Positions 36,088 through 46,952 are shown, counted from the stretch's first letter. The stretch is 64,000 nt of DNA from Adineta steineri (GCA_905250115.1 CAJNOI010000021.1:743233-807232), one strand, 5' to 3'. Numbers and translations are program-made. The notes: generated by a model not told the origin, from the letters alone.

Positions 36088-36265
36088 TATTTTTTAAGAA
36101 ATTATTCGTGAAATAAATGATTTACTAGTATATATATTTTTTTTTGAATTCAAGGGAACCATCAGTAGAACATTAAAGTATAAAAATACATTTAACTGAT
36201 GAAGAATTACAGGAAAATATATAACTGAAGTTTTTAAAAGCAACTTTTTTGTTACAATTTGAATC

Positions 36266-36416
36266 GAGGGGAAACAACAGAGACTTCACGCCAGAAGTCT
36301 AATGAAGTCTTCTAGAATTTCTACCCATGCATGTATTCCATGAGGAGACGGGGAATAAACAAAAGAGACTTCATGCGTGAAGTCTCATGAAGTCTTGAAG
36401 TCCGCTGTTTCCCCCT
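36266..36416. mobile_element. Small MITE-like palindrome
   Basis: Ends GAGGGGAAACAACAG and CGCTGTTTCCCCC are inverse complements. The sequence GACTTCA and its complement TGAAGTC recur several times inside, so the 150-bp element can fold into several hairpins. No clear target duplication is visible. Confidence 0.6.
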
Positions 36417-36622
36417 AGATTTGAACATATATTCACATGTGTTAATCAAGATATTTTTGAATGTTTCTTTTTTATTTAAGCCTATGTATTCGTTATTAAA
36501 TTTGTTGGCAAATGATAGCTTTCAGTAGTTATATATTTAACATTGATTCATTATATTTCTGTTTTTTGTTACAATACATTACTGACTATACAACATCAAA
36601 ATGTGTCTATTAAAATATGTGT

Positions 36623-37552
36623 TCAATTCTTTGTTGTAGGTCTCACTGTAATTGTTTCTATACCAATACGTCTTGTTCTGCATCTTAAATGTAGAATCTT
36701 GATGAATTTTGTTCGAAGTTCAGGTAATGATAAAATACAAACAAAAGGTAATAGAAGTGTCATACAATAAGCAAGAACTTCTGCATATTCTTCAAAATCA
36801 CGAAATGCTTTAGTTCGTACTTTATATACATACATAATACAATATAAAGCATATGGAAATAAACATACAAGATACAGAATCGAGATAGATAACACTTGAA
36901 TAGCTAACTTTTGATGTTTTCGCCATTCAATTGTTCCATGTACTCGACGTTTTCGTACTAGGACACGAACAAATAAAGCAATACTAAATACAATAATGAT
37001 TAAAGCAGGTAATATAAGATGCGCAAATGTCTCATACATAGAATAGGTAGAATTATATGTAATACAGGGATCAAGACATAACATGTCAGAATTATAGAAA
37101 TTATTTCGACATGGTGGAAAGAACCAGAAAATAAAGTAAAATATAAAACAATAGAGAAGAATTAAAAGTGGAGGAATATAATGAATAATAAAACGTTTCT
37201 TTTTTGTTGATACCCACCTATCATGAAAGATCAAAATATGTCTTTCAATAGTAGCCCAAGCAAAGAGAATTGCTTGTGTAATATATATACACCAATCAAG
37301 ATAACCCCAGATTAAACAAAAGATTTGTGCTCTTCTCCAAGTACCTTTATACTGATAGTAATAAAGCATCCATGGATAATATGTCACTTGAGAAATTAAA
37401 CTTAAACTAAGAATAATAATGATAATATGATTGGTGAGAACATTTCGTAATGTTCGATTAATCAGAAGATAAATAATAGCAAATAATGTGCAAATAACAG
37501 ATGGAATAAGAAGGCTAACATACAGCCAAAATCTAACTGTATTGGATATCAT
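36623..37552 (-). CDS. Orphan 7TM receptor (rhodopsin-like GPCR), single exon
   Basis: A 309-residue ORF with seven hydrophobic segments and no intron needed. TM3 ends in ILFAWATIERHILIFHD, with ERH in place of DRY. Two cysteines in the second extracellular loop (CLDPC) and one before TM3 (FCLIWGY) could form the usual disulfide. There is an N-x-S/T site (NSTY) in that loop. TM5 is followed by a basic loop (RVLVRKRRVHG), and TM7 (LLLPFVCILSLPELR) by a basic tail. The ATG at 37552 begins a short extracellular N-terminus. Ligand unknown. Confidence 0.82.
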   Translation of the reverse strand: MISNTVRFWLYVSLLIPSVICTLFAIIYLLINRTLRNVLTNHIIIIILSLSLISQVTYYPWMLYYYQYKGTWRRAQIFCLIWGYLDWCIYITQAILFAWATIERHILIFHDRWVSTKKKRFIIHYIPPLLILLYCFIFYFIFWFFPPCRNNFYNSDMLCLDPCITYNSTYSMYETFAHLILPALIIIVFSIALFVRVLVRKRRVHGTIEWRKHQKLAIQVLSISILYLVCLFPYALYCIMYVYKVRTKAFRDFEEYAEVLAYCMTLLLPFVCILSLPELRTKFIKILHLRCRTRRIGIETITVRPTTKN

Positions 37553-38918
37553 CGTAGAAAATATGCACTTTTAAGTTTTAAAATGAAAAATAATTTTTTG
37601 ACGTGTTATTTTATAGGTCAGAATAAATATAACGCAAAAGCAGAGGTAAAAAATATTCTACTTCAATACATTAGTTTATCACTCAGAAAAATTCTTTGTT
37701 CTTTGCATTAGTCAAATAATGTTAGATGATATTTATATAATAATTAAAAATATATAGTTTGCATTAGAATTTGATTATAACTTTTTATAAATCAGTGAAA
37801 ACATATTAGATAAGCACGGGCAGTTGCATATGTATTTATTTCCTTTGTTTATAATTATATTGTTTTAATAGATCAAAAAATGAATTTAAAAAAAATACTT
37901 CAAAGAATCAAGAGAGAGAAAAAATAGTATCATCATTAGTTAAACTTATTTTTACACTTTTAAAAGAATGAAATGATTGTATAAAATAAAGTTTAAATAC
38001 ATTATTTGAACTAAAAAATGTATCCTTATAAACTATAACAATAAGACGATGTATTAGATTGATAATCGAGTTTATATTTTCAATTAGCTATGACCACAAA
38101 TAGATAAAGTGATAAAACTCATTGCTATCTCTTCCGAATAGACGTAGCGATAGGCATCACGATCAATTGTCATCGACAACTTAGAATGGAGCTTATGGGC
38201 TGAAATGGCTGTGCAGTTTGTCTTTCACTGAAGCATTCCTGACGAGCTTGTACTCCTTTTGACTATAGTTGTAGTAATGTTGTATCTATATTTGATCAAG
38301 AGTACTCTAGGAGATTTTGAAAGGGCCCGAGCAATTACTATGAAAGTAATATTACGTAGAAATCTAATGATCTCATTTAATTTTAATTGAAATACGAGCT
38401 TTTTTACTCATGTGTTTAAATCTATTATTAGAAGTGAAAAACTAGTATTTAATACAAAACATATATTTATAATTCTTGAATAAATTACGACGAAGTTAAT
38501 CCAGTTTGACCAAAGAACATATACAGATAATAAATCGCTGTTTAATCAAGTAAACGCTCACAATTTTGATCACAATAAGTTATAAAACAATCTAAAGTAG
38601 TTTAATTTTCTAGTCTTAATTTAAGTTGAAACATATAATTAGGATTTAGACAAAAGTGTCAGCTTATTTAAGTAGAAAGATACTATAACAGTTATATGTA
38701 AATTGTAAGATTATCTATTGAAACTGTCCTATAGATAAATACAATATTCAATGAAAATCTCTTTTTGTTACTTGGTAATTATACGATCAATCCTTTTCAA
38801 TAAAAACATTTATATTTATTGAATTATTAAGATTCATTTCAAAATAAAAGCAATATTAAGAAATAAAGTATTATAATGGTTATAAAATAGTTTTTTTCAG
38901 CTAGAGTCGAGTATATAT
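37553..38918. other. Intergenic, AT-rich
   Basis: 1.37 kb without a supportable gene or repeat. Confidence 0.5.
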
Positions 38919-39353
38919 TCAGTGATGGCTAATAACTCCAATATCTATTGTTATGTTATCACCTTCCTTGTCCGGTACAGATATTTTATGATCATTGATA
39001 TACATTGGACCATTTGGACATTTTATTTGAGCTTGTAGTGAATCAGAACCCATTGGTAGACCACTAGGTACATATGTTACCGTATATAATTGTGGTAAAG
39101 ATGATACTAGTGTATATTGTGTTGTTCCTAATTCAGTAGCTTTACCATCAGCTAGTGATGCATCGACAACTTGAACGATATATTGACATCCATTTGGTAA
39201 CACAATAGTCTCATCAGGATTGCTTTTAAGGACAATATTTCCAGTGATCGTTCTACCAACTAAAAAAAAGGAAAATCATTCTATTTGATGATCAACAATA
39301 ATTAACTTACCGACTAAATGTGCCAAACATACTAATAAAAGTAAACGAAGCAT
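38919..39353 (-). CDS. Small secreted YbaY/YscW-like protein
   Basis: Exons 39311..39353 and 38919..39259 join in phase 1 over a 51-nt intron (GTAAGT donor, TTTTTTTTAG acceptor), giving 127 residues. Exon 1 encodes only a signal peptide (MLRLLLLVCLAHLVG). The mature part follows the plan of the bacterial YbaY/YscW lipoprotein-like beta-sandwich family. It begins VGRTITGNIVL and has LPNGCQYIVQVVDASLADG, where this family has an LP..a...V.L.D.S.AD signature; a Y-x-L-x-A-like segment (SDSLQAQIKC) follows, then a terminal strand. The family is mainly bacterial and its function is poorly known. Finding it with a eukaryotic signal peptide and a spliceosomal intron suggests an old bacterial gene now domesticated. 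I judge the family from memory of the pattern, so this is moderately sure. Confidence 0.66.
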
Positions 39354-40104
39354 TATAACTAAAAAACAATAAGTTTATATATATCAATCATACAACATTA
39401 TCTATTATTCATATACTATATACTATTCGAACTAGAAAGTTTTCTATAAAGATTTATGTACACAAAGGTTTTTTATTTACCTTTCAGTTTGATAGATTAT
39501 TAAATGAAAAAATATATATAAATAGTAGACACGAATGCAAATTATGATGCAGTATTTATATTTTTATGTAAGCATATTTAAGAGGTATATGCAGTGAAGA
39601 ATGAAGCGAATAATTAATATTCTCATTGACGAAAATAATATTATAGAAGTTTACATCGTTAGATACATAAATGCGTAATATAAGTAGAACGAAGGAAAAA
39701 AATACATATAAAAATGCGTAAATTTCGTCAGAGAAAGAGAAAAATAGGTAACCTTACGTCGAATATGCGTGTCATATGAGGGAAGCGGACTAGAAATATT
39801 TTTAATAATATTCTTTTTATCGAATGATTCATTATTGAAAATATTGTTTATTGAAGCAGTTAAATGGTATTCGAGTTTCACTCAATTGCGAAATGACGAT
39901 TTTAAAAGGAAAGAAGAGATATATCTTCCATGCACACCCACACTTGATTTATTTCATGATTTCTATTTGAAGTAATATTTTTTTTCTTCTTTTTTTTATT
40001 AGAGAGAACATTCTCACAAAGAATTAGAAAAACATAATTATTCTCTGTATGCGTGCGTTAGTCACCAAAATATTGAATAAAATCTTCTTTTATTTATTTT
40101 TCTA
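39354..40104. other. Intergenic
   Basis: 751 bp of AT-rich DNA. Two overlapping short ORFs on opposite strands (39651-39975) have no domain, and I reject them. Confidence 0.5.
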
Positions 40105-41949
40105 TCACATATTCTTTATAATTTGTACTTTTACAATTTCGATACTTTGTTTCACACTTTTAATATCAGGATGAGTTGGAGGTAATGCACGTTGCCATAT
40201 GTTCAGAGCACGTTCTAAATATGAAAGTGCTTTCGAGTACTCGCCCATGTTGTCATACACTAAACCGATGTTGTTGCATGAAATAGCTAAATGAGGATGA
40301 TTTGGAGGAAGAGCTTTTCGACAGATTTCAAGTGCTTTTCCGTAAAATAATAATGCTTTGGAATAGTCCCCCATCTTTTTATATACACTACCAATGTTGT
40401 TACATGAAGTAGCCAACTTCGGATGATCTGAAGGAAGAGTTTTTTGGCAGATTTCAAAATCTTTTTCATAGAATAAAAGTGCTTTCGAGTACTCGCCCAT
40501 CTTTTTATACACACTACCGATGTTGTTGCATGAAGTAGCCAAATGAGAATGTTTTGAAGGAAGAGCTGTTTGGCAGATTTCAAGTCCTTGTTCGAAATAC
40601 CGAGCAGCCTTCTTATAATTACCTTGATTAAAATGGACACCTCCAAGCTGGTTATAATAAAGCGCTTTTTCACTCTCATCAGATGCCTGTTCGAGTAATC
40701 CATTATAAAGTTCTTCAGCTTGATTAAATTGACCAATTTTAAGCAATAAGTGACCTAATCGTTGCCATCCAGTAATACCAGCAGCTTCTTCTCGTATCCA
40801 ATCAGTAAGTAATCGTAGTTGTTGATCATCATCCGACGTTAATTTTAATTCAACTTGATAAAGTTGATTATTATTATCCATTTGTTGAATTGCACCCACT
40901 CGAAAGACGGTATGCATTGAAAAGAGAACTTCGTCTTCTCCATCAAACGAACTCACTTCCGTGATGAAGGCAAATGGCACTGATTTAATACGAGGATCAA
41001 CTAACATCTTGAAAACAATGCCGATCATGTCCATCTTTTCGGACGCACTTCGGGCAAATACGAGAGATATGTCTTTTTCTGTACTAGTGGATAAAAAGTT
41101 ATTGAAAGATATTAAACCACCTTCTGATTTTTGTAATTTTTCGAAATTTTCTTTTGATAAACCTTGTCCGCGGTAAACTATGAATGGTTTCTGATGGTAT
41201 TTAGTAATTTGTTGTTGGTATAAGCGCTGAATTTGTTGATGAAGATCGCGAATAAAAAAGCCCATATTAATAATGGTATTGACTTCCATTGCGCGTAGAG
41301 CATCATTGAGCATACAGTAGATAAATGGTGTTAAAGTATACCACCGAATAGCTGATTGAGAATGGTATTCTTTTTCGAATCGATTAATATTGATTGACGA
41401 TCAGGAATTATTCCGTCGGCTGTACGTAATAAAGTCTGAGATGGCCTGATTATCATGTCCCATATCAAGGAGAATTTCCTTGAATATCTGTGTATACATA
41501 AATGTTGGTTCCAGTTGATTTAGATTATCAGTCGAAGTCATTTCATTTACCGTGAGAAAACTTACGGCAATTGTGTCCTGATCACGTTGCTTAGTAGCCA
41601 ATTGCAATACTTCACAAATTTCTTTGATGTTTGTATGGACACCTTTGATTTTTATCCAGTTTTTAGCCCATTTTTTATGTTTGGATTTATTGCCACAGAG
41701 GACATACATTGTATCTAGTTGCGACATATTATGAATTTTAGGAACCAAACGTTGACCTATCGAGCCTGATGTAATAACGAAGGCTCGTTCGTTGCCAATC
41801 TGATTGAGGGACTCAATGCATTGATTCGGTTGAGTCCACGGGATGATGTCGTTGACTACGTTCCTCAGTTGAACCAACGTGTCTTGACAATTCTTCTTTT
41901 TTTCGTCGATGGTGGCATCTACCCAGAGGAGAAGATAATTTTGAGCCAT
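40105..41949 (-). CDS. Arginine ADP-ribosyltransferase-TPR protein interrupted by an in-frame TGA
   Basis: One 615-codon frame runs from the ATG at 41949 to 40105, broken only by TGA at 41403..41401. The first part (182 codons) is the N-terminal region usual in rotifer ART proteins. The sense resumes at once after the stop (SINRFEKEY is continued by IRWYTLTPFIYCMLNDALR), where the ART fold expects a W-Y-T segment. Key ART residues are intact downstream of the stop: Arg in VYRGQGLS, the STS motif in NNFLSTSTEKD, and the E-x-E motif in GEDEVLF. The domain class transfers ADP-ribose from NAD to arginine. It is followed by four or five kinesin-light-chain-like TPRs of 42 residues (NNIGSVYKKMGEYSKALLFY). 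The stop could be a recent nonsense mutation, an assembly error or readthrough; no GT..AG intron removes it. The ATG at 41313 would give an ART lacking its first part. Confidence 0.75.
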
Positions 41950-42496
41950 ATGTTGATAATTTGAGGATAATTAATTGTTGAGAAAGCAAACGAACATCGC
42001 TAGTTAAATGAGCATCAAATCTCTTCTTTTCTCGATGTTTCATGTTTATTACTATTACCCATACTATAATCCTGTTTTGTGTATCACTCAATTTATATCG
42101 TAAAGCTAAGTAAGTAGAAAGAAGAAAAAAAAAAAGAATTCATTTTTTCCAACTTTCTTCAAAGATAAGAGATAATATCGTGTCTAAGAAAAAAAAGACA
42201 TATTTGCTTTATAAATAATGCACGTCAAAAGTCTTGCAGCATTTTCTTTTCTTTTTTATCGTATGTTGAAATTACACAAGGATATAAAGTTATGATAATA
42301 AGTTTTTCTTATGAACGATCAATAAGATCTGCTCAATCATGCACATATATTATCAGTAAAAAGAGTAAATAATAATTAATATTAAGTAGCAGAAGTACCT
42401 TGTATTGCAAGAAAAATTCACGATGCGAGTGTAGATGAGATATATTAATGATTATCATATCGTCAGAACCTCTAGTCTTTATCTCGTTTCGTTCTC

Positions 42497-42560
42497 GAGT
42501 GAATGGGTATGGGTGTGGATCTATTCGTTATCTACATCCACACCCGCACCCTCTTATTCA
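42497..42560. repeat. Telomere-like inverted repeat
   Basis: GAATGGGTATGGGTGTGGAT faces ATCCACACCCGCACCCTC across about 15 nt. The outer ends also pair (GTGAAT with ATTCA). Confidence 0.7.
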
Positions 42561-43167
42561 TGCTATTGATCAATCCATGTCACTTTCTTATTATTATCAA
42601 GTTTTTTATGTTAAAATTGTTCTACTTACCAAATGAGAGATAATCTTATAATTATCAAACAGAATAACTGAAAAGAATTAAAATTAAAAACAGTACCTAA
42701 ATCATTTATTCATCAACACTTTTGTCAGATTTTCATTTCTTTTATTCAAGTAATGCACTAGCAAGTTAGTATTGTTACCAGCTCGGTTAATGTCGTCATC
42801 GCAACATATTCCTTTGATTTTACACATATGATACTCATTAGATGGTCGAAAAAGTAAAAAAAAGAAAAATCAAATAGAGATCCGTAGTTCGTAGATATCC
42901 AATAAAATAAGTACATTATTATCATTAACTAAATTAACGCTATAATCAATTTCATTTTAGATGAATATATTTCGTCTATTAGTGAACTTTTGTTTTTTTC
43001 GAATCTATCATTATTTAATTACACTTCAAATTTGAAAACATAACACATTCATGTGATGATATATCTAACAATAGTGTTTTATTCGATGTTGTAATATTTA
43101 AATGTCACTTTATCTTCAAGAAGTTATAATCAGAAGTCATTATTTGTTCACATTGAATATTCATATT

Positions 43168-43231
43168 GAGGGTGTGGGTGTGGATGAGATGAATACGAAA
43201 TTCATACCAATACACACCCACATCTACTCTC
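43168..43231. repeat. Telomere-like inverted repeat
   Basis: GAGGGTGTGGGTGTGGATGA and the ATGAA after it face TTCATACCAATACACACCCA and CATCTACTCTC, with a spacer of under 10 nt. Confidence 0.72.
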
Positions 43232-43689
43232 AAGATAGGAAATTCTAAGACTTCGGATTTCACAGAAATCGGACAGGTCTCACATGTTCGGAACTCATTC
43301 GACTTTTTAAATGTGTAAACGCGTTTTTTATTGACCATGACTGCCTGGTTAATGAATTACAACATTAGCAACATTTTGTGCAAGAAAGATATTACCGGTG
43401 CGCTAACAGCAAACATTGAGAATGTGAGGAAAAAATGCTCTGTTATCGCTTTTGTTTTTCTTTCTTCACCACCATTTTCTTACCTTTTTATCTCTCCATC
43501 TATGATATTTCTCATATGAATATCGTCATTTTCATTATTCTACAGGTTGATATCGACAGCAAATACTTTTTTATTTACCGTTTTACATTGCGTTACAGTT
43601 TGTGTCTTACGCGCTGAATACCAGGACAACAAGGTAGGCCGGAAAATAATCAGGATACAAACGGTGCAAATTTATTTCTCGATAGCTCG

Positions 43690-45122
43690 ATGGCATCAAA
43701 TAGAGAACAGAAACCTTGTATTGGCTGTGAAAAAGGAGTAGCTACGTGTTCTGGATGTGAAAAACACTTTTGTCTTCCTCACTTTACGGAACATCGACAA
43801 GAACTAGATAAAAGAATGGATGAAGTCATGCATGAGCATGATCAGCTACTGGAAGCACTAAAACCGCAAGGAACTGTGCATCCACTTATGTCACAAATTG
43901 ACACATGGGAACAAGCATCAATTCAAAAGATTAAAGATACAGCCAAACAAGCTCGAGGAGATCTGCAAGTATATCTTGATTGTTCGAGGGATCGGCTGAC
44001 AGATTCACTTGGAAACTTGGCCCAGCAGTTGAAATCAAACCAGGCGTCAACTGTGTACACCGAAAAAGAACTCGACGAATGGTTGCACCAATTGAAGCAA
44101 CTGCAACAGACGCTGGAGAAGTCGCCGAACATAGACGTTATAAAGGATGAAGAAATACATTCGTCTATTCATATGATCAAAGTGTTAGAGAAATTCAGTA
44201 CTGAAGAACGTCTTATGGACAATAAGACAGCAACACAGTCAGAATTAACATCGACATCAATGTCGATGTCGACAGGTTTGTTCATTTCTTATCTGATGAT
44301 TGATTACCCCTTGGGATATGTTGTAAACTTAAAAACACTTCCTATGAAATATCTTTCTAGTTAATGTCATACTATTACAATTCATGTTTCATGAATATTC
44401 TTTTAAAACACTGTGAAAGCGTTGAGAAGAGGTAGTTGAAGTGATTCTTGAACCGGTACTGGATTTTTCTAAGTAGGATCGGGGCGGAATGGAAGAGATT
44501 AGTCCTGCTGAAATCTCGATTTACAGTGTTCACTAAAGGCATTTATTAGAGCGATATTATTAAAGTACCAGAACAAAAACAAGTTAAAAATGGAAAAAGA
44601 CCCGAGTGGATTCTGCTACATCCAAGATCAGTAACTTTTAGAAACTATAAGATCATCCTTTGTTGATATGTCAAGCATGCAATATTGAATTTTCTCGCAC
44701 AATGCCGAATACTTCAGCTTGGCAAATATAAGAATGATCTGTGATTACTAAATAGCATGTAGTGTTTAATCTAAGTAACAATCTTCACAGGCGTAAACTA
44801 AGTCGATTTTTAATACGCTCTTCCATCAGGCCAATCTATACTCCTTTTACTCATCTGTTTAGGCCGAACCGAGAACAATATCCAGAAGGCGTCAAACAAA
44901 CAACACTTCGTCTGCCCATTCAATGATTGCGATAATCAATGTACTAGCTACCATACCGGCGGTCATTGTCCTCGTCGTTATTATACCTATTATGATTCTT
45001 ATGATGATGCTAGCAATGGTTACAATGACCGTGCCTGTTACGAATGTAACTGTACTACTCGTCGTACTTATAGATGCAATGAATGTTATCATATTTATTG
45101 TCAATCTTGTTGTTTTAAATGA
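43690..45122 (+). CDS. B-box-like zinc finger, coiled coil and Cys-rich C-terminus (two exons)
   Basis: Exon 1 (43690..44275) encodes a B-box-like finger at residues 9-38 (CIGCEKGVATCSGCEKHFC, then HFTEHRQEL), followed by a long coiled coil to about residue 170. Its ORF continues past a CAG|GTTTGT donor with no further domain. A CTGTTTAG acceptor at 44862 opens exon 2 (44863..45122) in the matching phase 1. Exon 2 encodes about 86 residues with many Cys and His: FVCPFNDCDNQC, then ACYECNCTTRRTYRCNEC and a final YCQSCC. This gives 281 residues. The C-terminal pattern looks zinc-binding but matches no family that I can name. The intron (587 nt) sits where the NHL gene at 49.4 kb has its own phase-1 intron, so the two genes share a first-exon module. 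The related TRIM class acts in ubiquitination and RNA control; no RING is present here. Confidence 0.62.
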
Positions 45123-45187
45123 TAATTATTCGCAGGAAATGGAAATAAATAAACTTGTAGGATTCTTGAAGACTTTGTATACGGAGC

Positions 45188-45264
45188 TGAGGGTGTGGGT
45201 GTGGGTGTGGGTTATAAGACGATGGACACTCACCCACTCACTCACACCCACATACAAATCCTCA
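45188..45264. repeat. Telomere-like inverted repeat with perfect TGTGGG units
   Basis: The left arm GGGTGTGGGTGTGGGTGTGG is three exact TGTGGG repeats. The right arm is CACTCACCCACTCACTCACA followed by CCCACA. About 20 nt separate them. Confidence 0.75.
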
Positions 45265-45428
45265 CAAAGAGGATGAAACTAGCACAAACATTTTAGGAAT
45301 ACAGAAGAGTCCATTTGTTACTTCAATTGATATTTTCAAGAAATTTTAATTATTTAAAAGCAAAAATGTATCAGCAAATGTAACGTTCCTGCTAGTTGCT
45401 GTTCATCAAAAGAATTTGAGTAAAATAA

Positions 45429-46952
45429 TTATGGTAAATCGTCCTCGTTGATCCCTATTCCAAAATCATCCATGTTGATCTCTGTTACAAAGCCATCTTC
45501 GTTAATCCTTGTTTCAGAACCTTCCTCGTTGATCCCTGTTTCAAAATCTTTCTCGTTGACCCCTGTTCCAAAATCATCCGCATCAGTGCCTTGTGCTGTA
45601 TCCTCTGTTTCTTGTGCAGTATATGTCGGACCAAAAGTCAAGTTTCTGAAATATTTGTTTTCTTCTTTTAATGCTTCCAATTCTGCTTTCAAAATACTAA
45701 CACTTCTTTCTAATTTTTGATTTCGCTTGATTAATAGAGGTGTCATATGATTATTCATATGTTCGATAAGTTGTAGTGAATCGTCAAGCCGATGAGTTTT
45801 AGGTGGAAGAATCGATCCAACAAGAGATTGAAACAAATTTTTATGTTTATGTTGCTTATCTTCGGAAAGATTTATTTCATTAATTTTTTCGATTGTTTGT
45901 CGAGTTAAAACGATATTTATATGAGCATGAGCATGTCGACATGATGAATCATTTACCTTTTGTTGCATCCATTTGCCAAAATTGATATAAATACGACTTA
46001 ATGGAAGTGTATCCATTTTAACTTGATCTTTTATATATCGTAATGTTTTTAAAACAGCTTGCCATGCATCAGAAGTCTGTACATACTCTTCATTCTTACA
46101 GTGTTTTACAGGATTTAATGTAATTACTGGAGTTGCATCATATCGAGCAGCCACGATAAAATACGGATAAATTGATGGCTTGCTTACACTATCTGCATAA
46201 ATCCAGAAGTCTGGATCTACATAAAATTGACAAAATGCATAGATTCGATTCAGTTTTAGGCTGCTATAGCGACATATATAACCAGGTATTTCCCCTTTAC
46301 GGATGTCGGAGGTATGTATGATATTTTTATTATAATGGTTTGGTGTGCACTTGCCAGTAAGACCGTAGTTTTCAACATTACACCATCGATAATGTTTATC
46401 ATTACATGAGTTCCACTCGTACCGGTGACAAGTTTGTCCCTTTCTATCTATATGACACCACTTCGAACTACTGACTGGTATTCGATATATTTCATGTTCA
46501 TTTAAGATTCTGGGATAATGTTCGGTTTCATTTTTAACTTTTTCAACATAATCAGAAGCAACTTTGTATAAATTATCTAAATCCTGTACATTATCACCAT
46601 GAAGACGATGACGTTTAAACCAAAAGACCGAATCGATACGAAGTGACATTTTATACGTTAAACAATTATCATCTTGAATATTAATTTTCCGTAGTTCCAG
46701 CTGAAACTGACGGTCAGTATTTGGTAATTGTATAGCTTCGACTTCATTTATTAAATATTTAGCTTCGGATGCCAAACTTTCAGCAAGTGATAATATATCC
46801 AAGTTATTGTGGAAATCAAATGTGTGACTTCCGTAGATTTCAGGAGCTGAAGAAGAGACGAAAATAGCGTCTAGGATATACGATATAGGATACAAAAATT
46901 CTTTTTTACAAACCATCATGGAATGAAGTTGTGAAGGCTTGTGATTCTGCAT
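45429..46952 (-). CDS. Protein with HxHxH (HIT-like) motif and acidic nonapeptide repeats
   Basis: A single 507-residue ORF. The middle third has six or more cysteines in a W-x-C rhythm (KWCHIDRKGQTCHRYEW, then YRWCNVENYGLTGKC). At residues 338-348 CRHAHAHINIV has the HxHxH spacing of histidine-triad or HIT-like nucleotide-binding proteins, but the flanks are not close to any named HIT enzyme, so the match is tentative. A coiled coil lies near residues 400-435. The tail is five 9-residue acidic repeats of the type DFxTGINEx (about residues 460-504), which correspond to a 27-bp minisatellite. The start at 46952 is the first ATG; an internal Met at residue 12 is possible. I know of uncharacterised rotifer proteins with this histidine motif, but no function. 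Confidence 0.6.
   Translation of the reverse strand: MQNHKPSQLHSMMVCKKEFLYPISYILDAIFVSSSAPEIYGSHTFDFHNNLDILSLAESLASEAKYLINEVEAIQLPNTDRQFQLELRKINIQDDNCLTYKMSLRIDSVFWFKRHRLHGDNVQDLDNLYKVASDYVEKVKNETEHYPRILNEHEIYRIPVSSSKWCHIDRKGQTCHRYEWNSCNDKHYRWCNVENYGLTGKCTPNHYNKNIIHTSDIRKGEIPGYICRYSSLKLNRIYAFCQFYVDPDFWIYADSVSKPSIYPYFIVAARYDATPVITLNPVKHCKNEEYVQTSDAWQAVLKTLRYIKDQVKMDTLPLSRIYINFGKWMQQKVNDSSCRHAHAHINIVLTRQTIEKINEINLSEDKQHKHKNLFQSLVGSILPPKTHRLDDSLQLIEHMNNHMTPLLIKRNQKLERSVSILKAELEALKEENKYFRNLTFGPTYTAQETEDTAQGTDADDFGTGVNEKDFETGINEEGSETRINEDGFVTEINMDDFGIGINEDDLP
45441..45575 (-). repeat. Coding minisatellite, five 27-bp units
   Basis: Lies in the 3' end of the HxHxH gene. Each unit encodes nine residues (DFGTGVNEK, DFETGINEE, GSETRINED, GFVTEINMD, DFGIGINED). 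The repeat length is a multiple of three, so copy-number change would keep the frame. Confidence 0.8.

Larger units (their letters stand above)
41950..43689. other. Intergenic with two telomere-like palindromes
   Basis: 1.74 kb holding the inverted repeats at 42497..42560 and 43168..43231. Short ORFs over them (42448 and 43105) are repeat translations. The 3' end, after a TTATTCTACAG acceptor-like site near 43544, may be 5'UTR of the gene at 43690. Confidence 0.45.

Noticed and set aside
41813..42091. 92-codon ORF overlapping the start of the ART-TPR gene
   Set aside because: Different frame of the same strand, no domain; the ART leader frame is the real one.
44892..45276. Val/Ile/Met-rich ORFs on both strands at 45 kb
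   Set aside because: The third frame here carries the Cys-rich exon in phase with the B-box exon; the hydrophobic ORFs are shadows.
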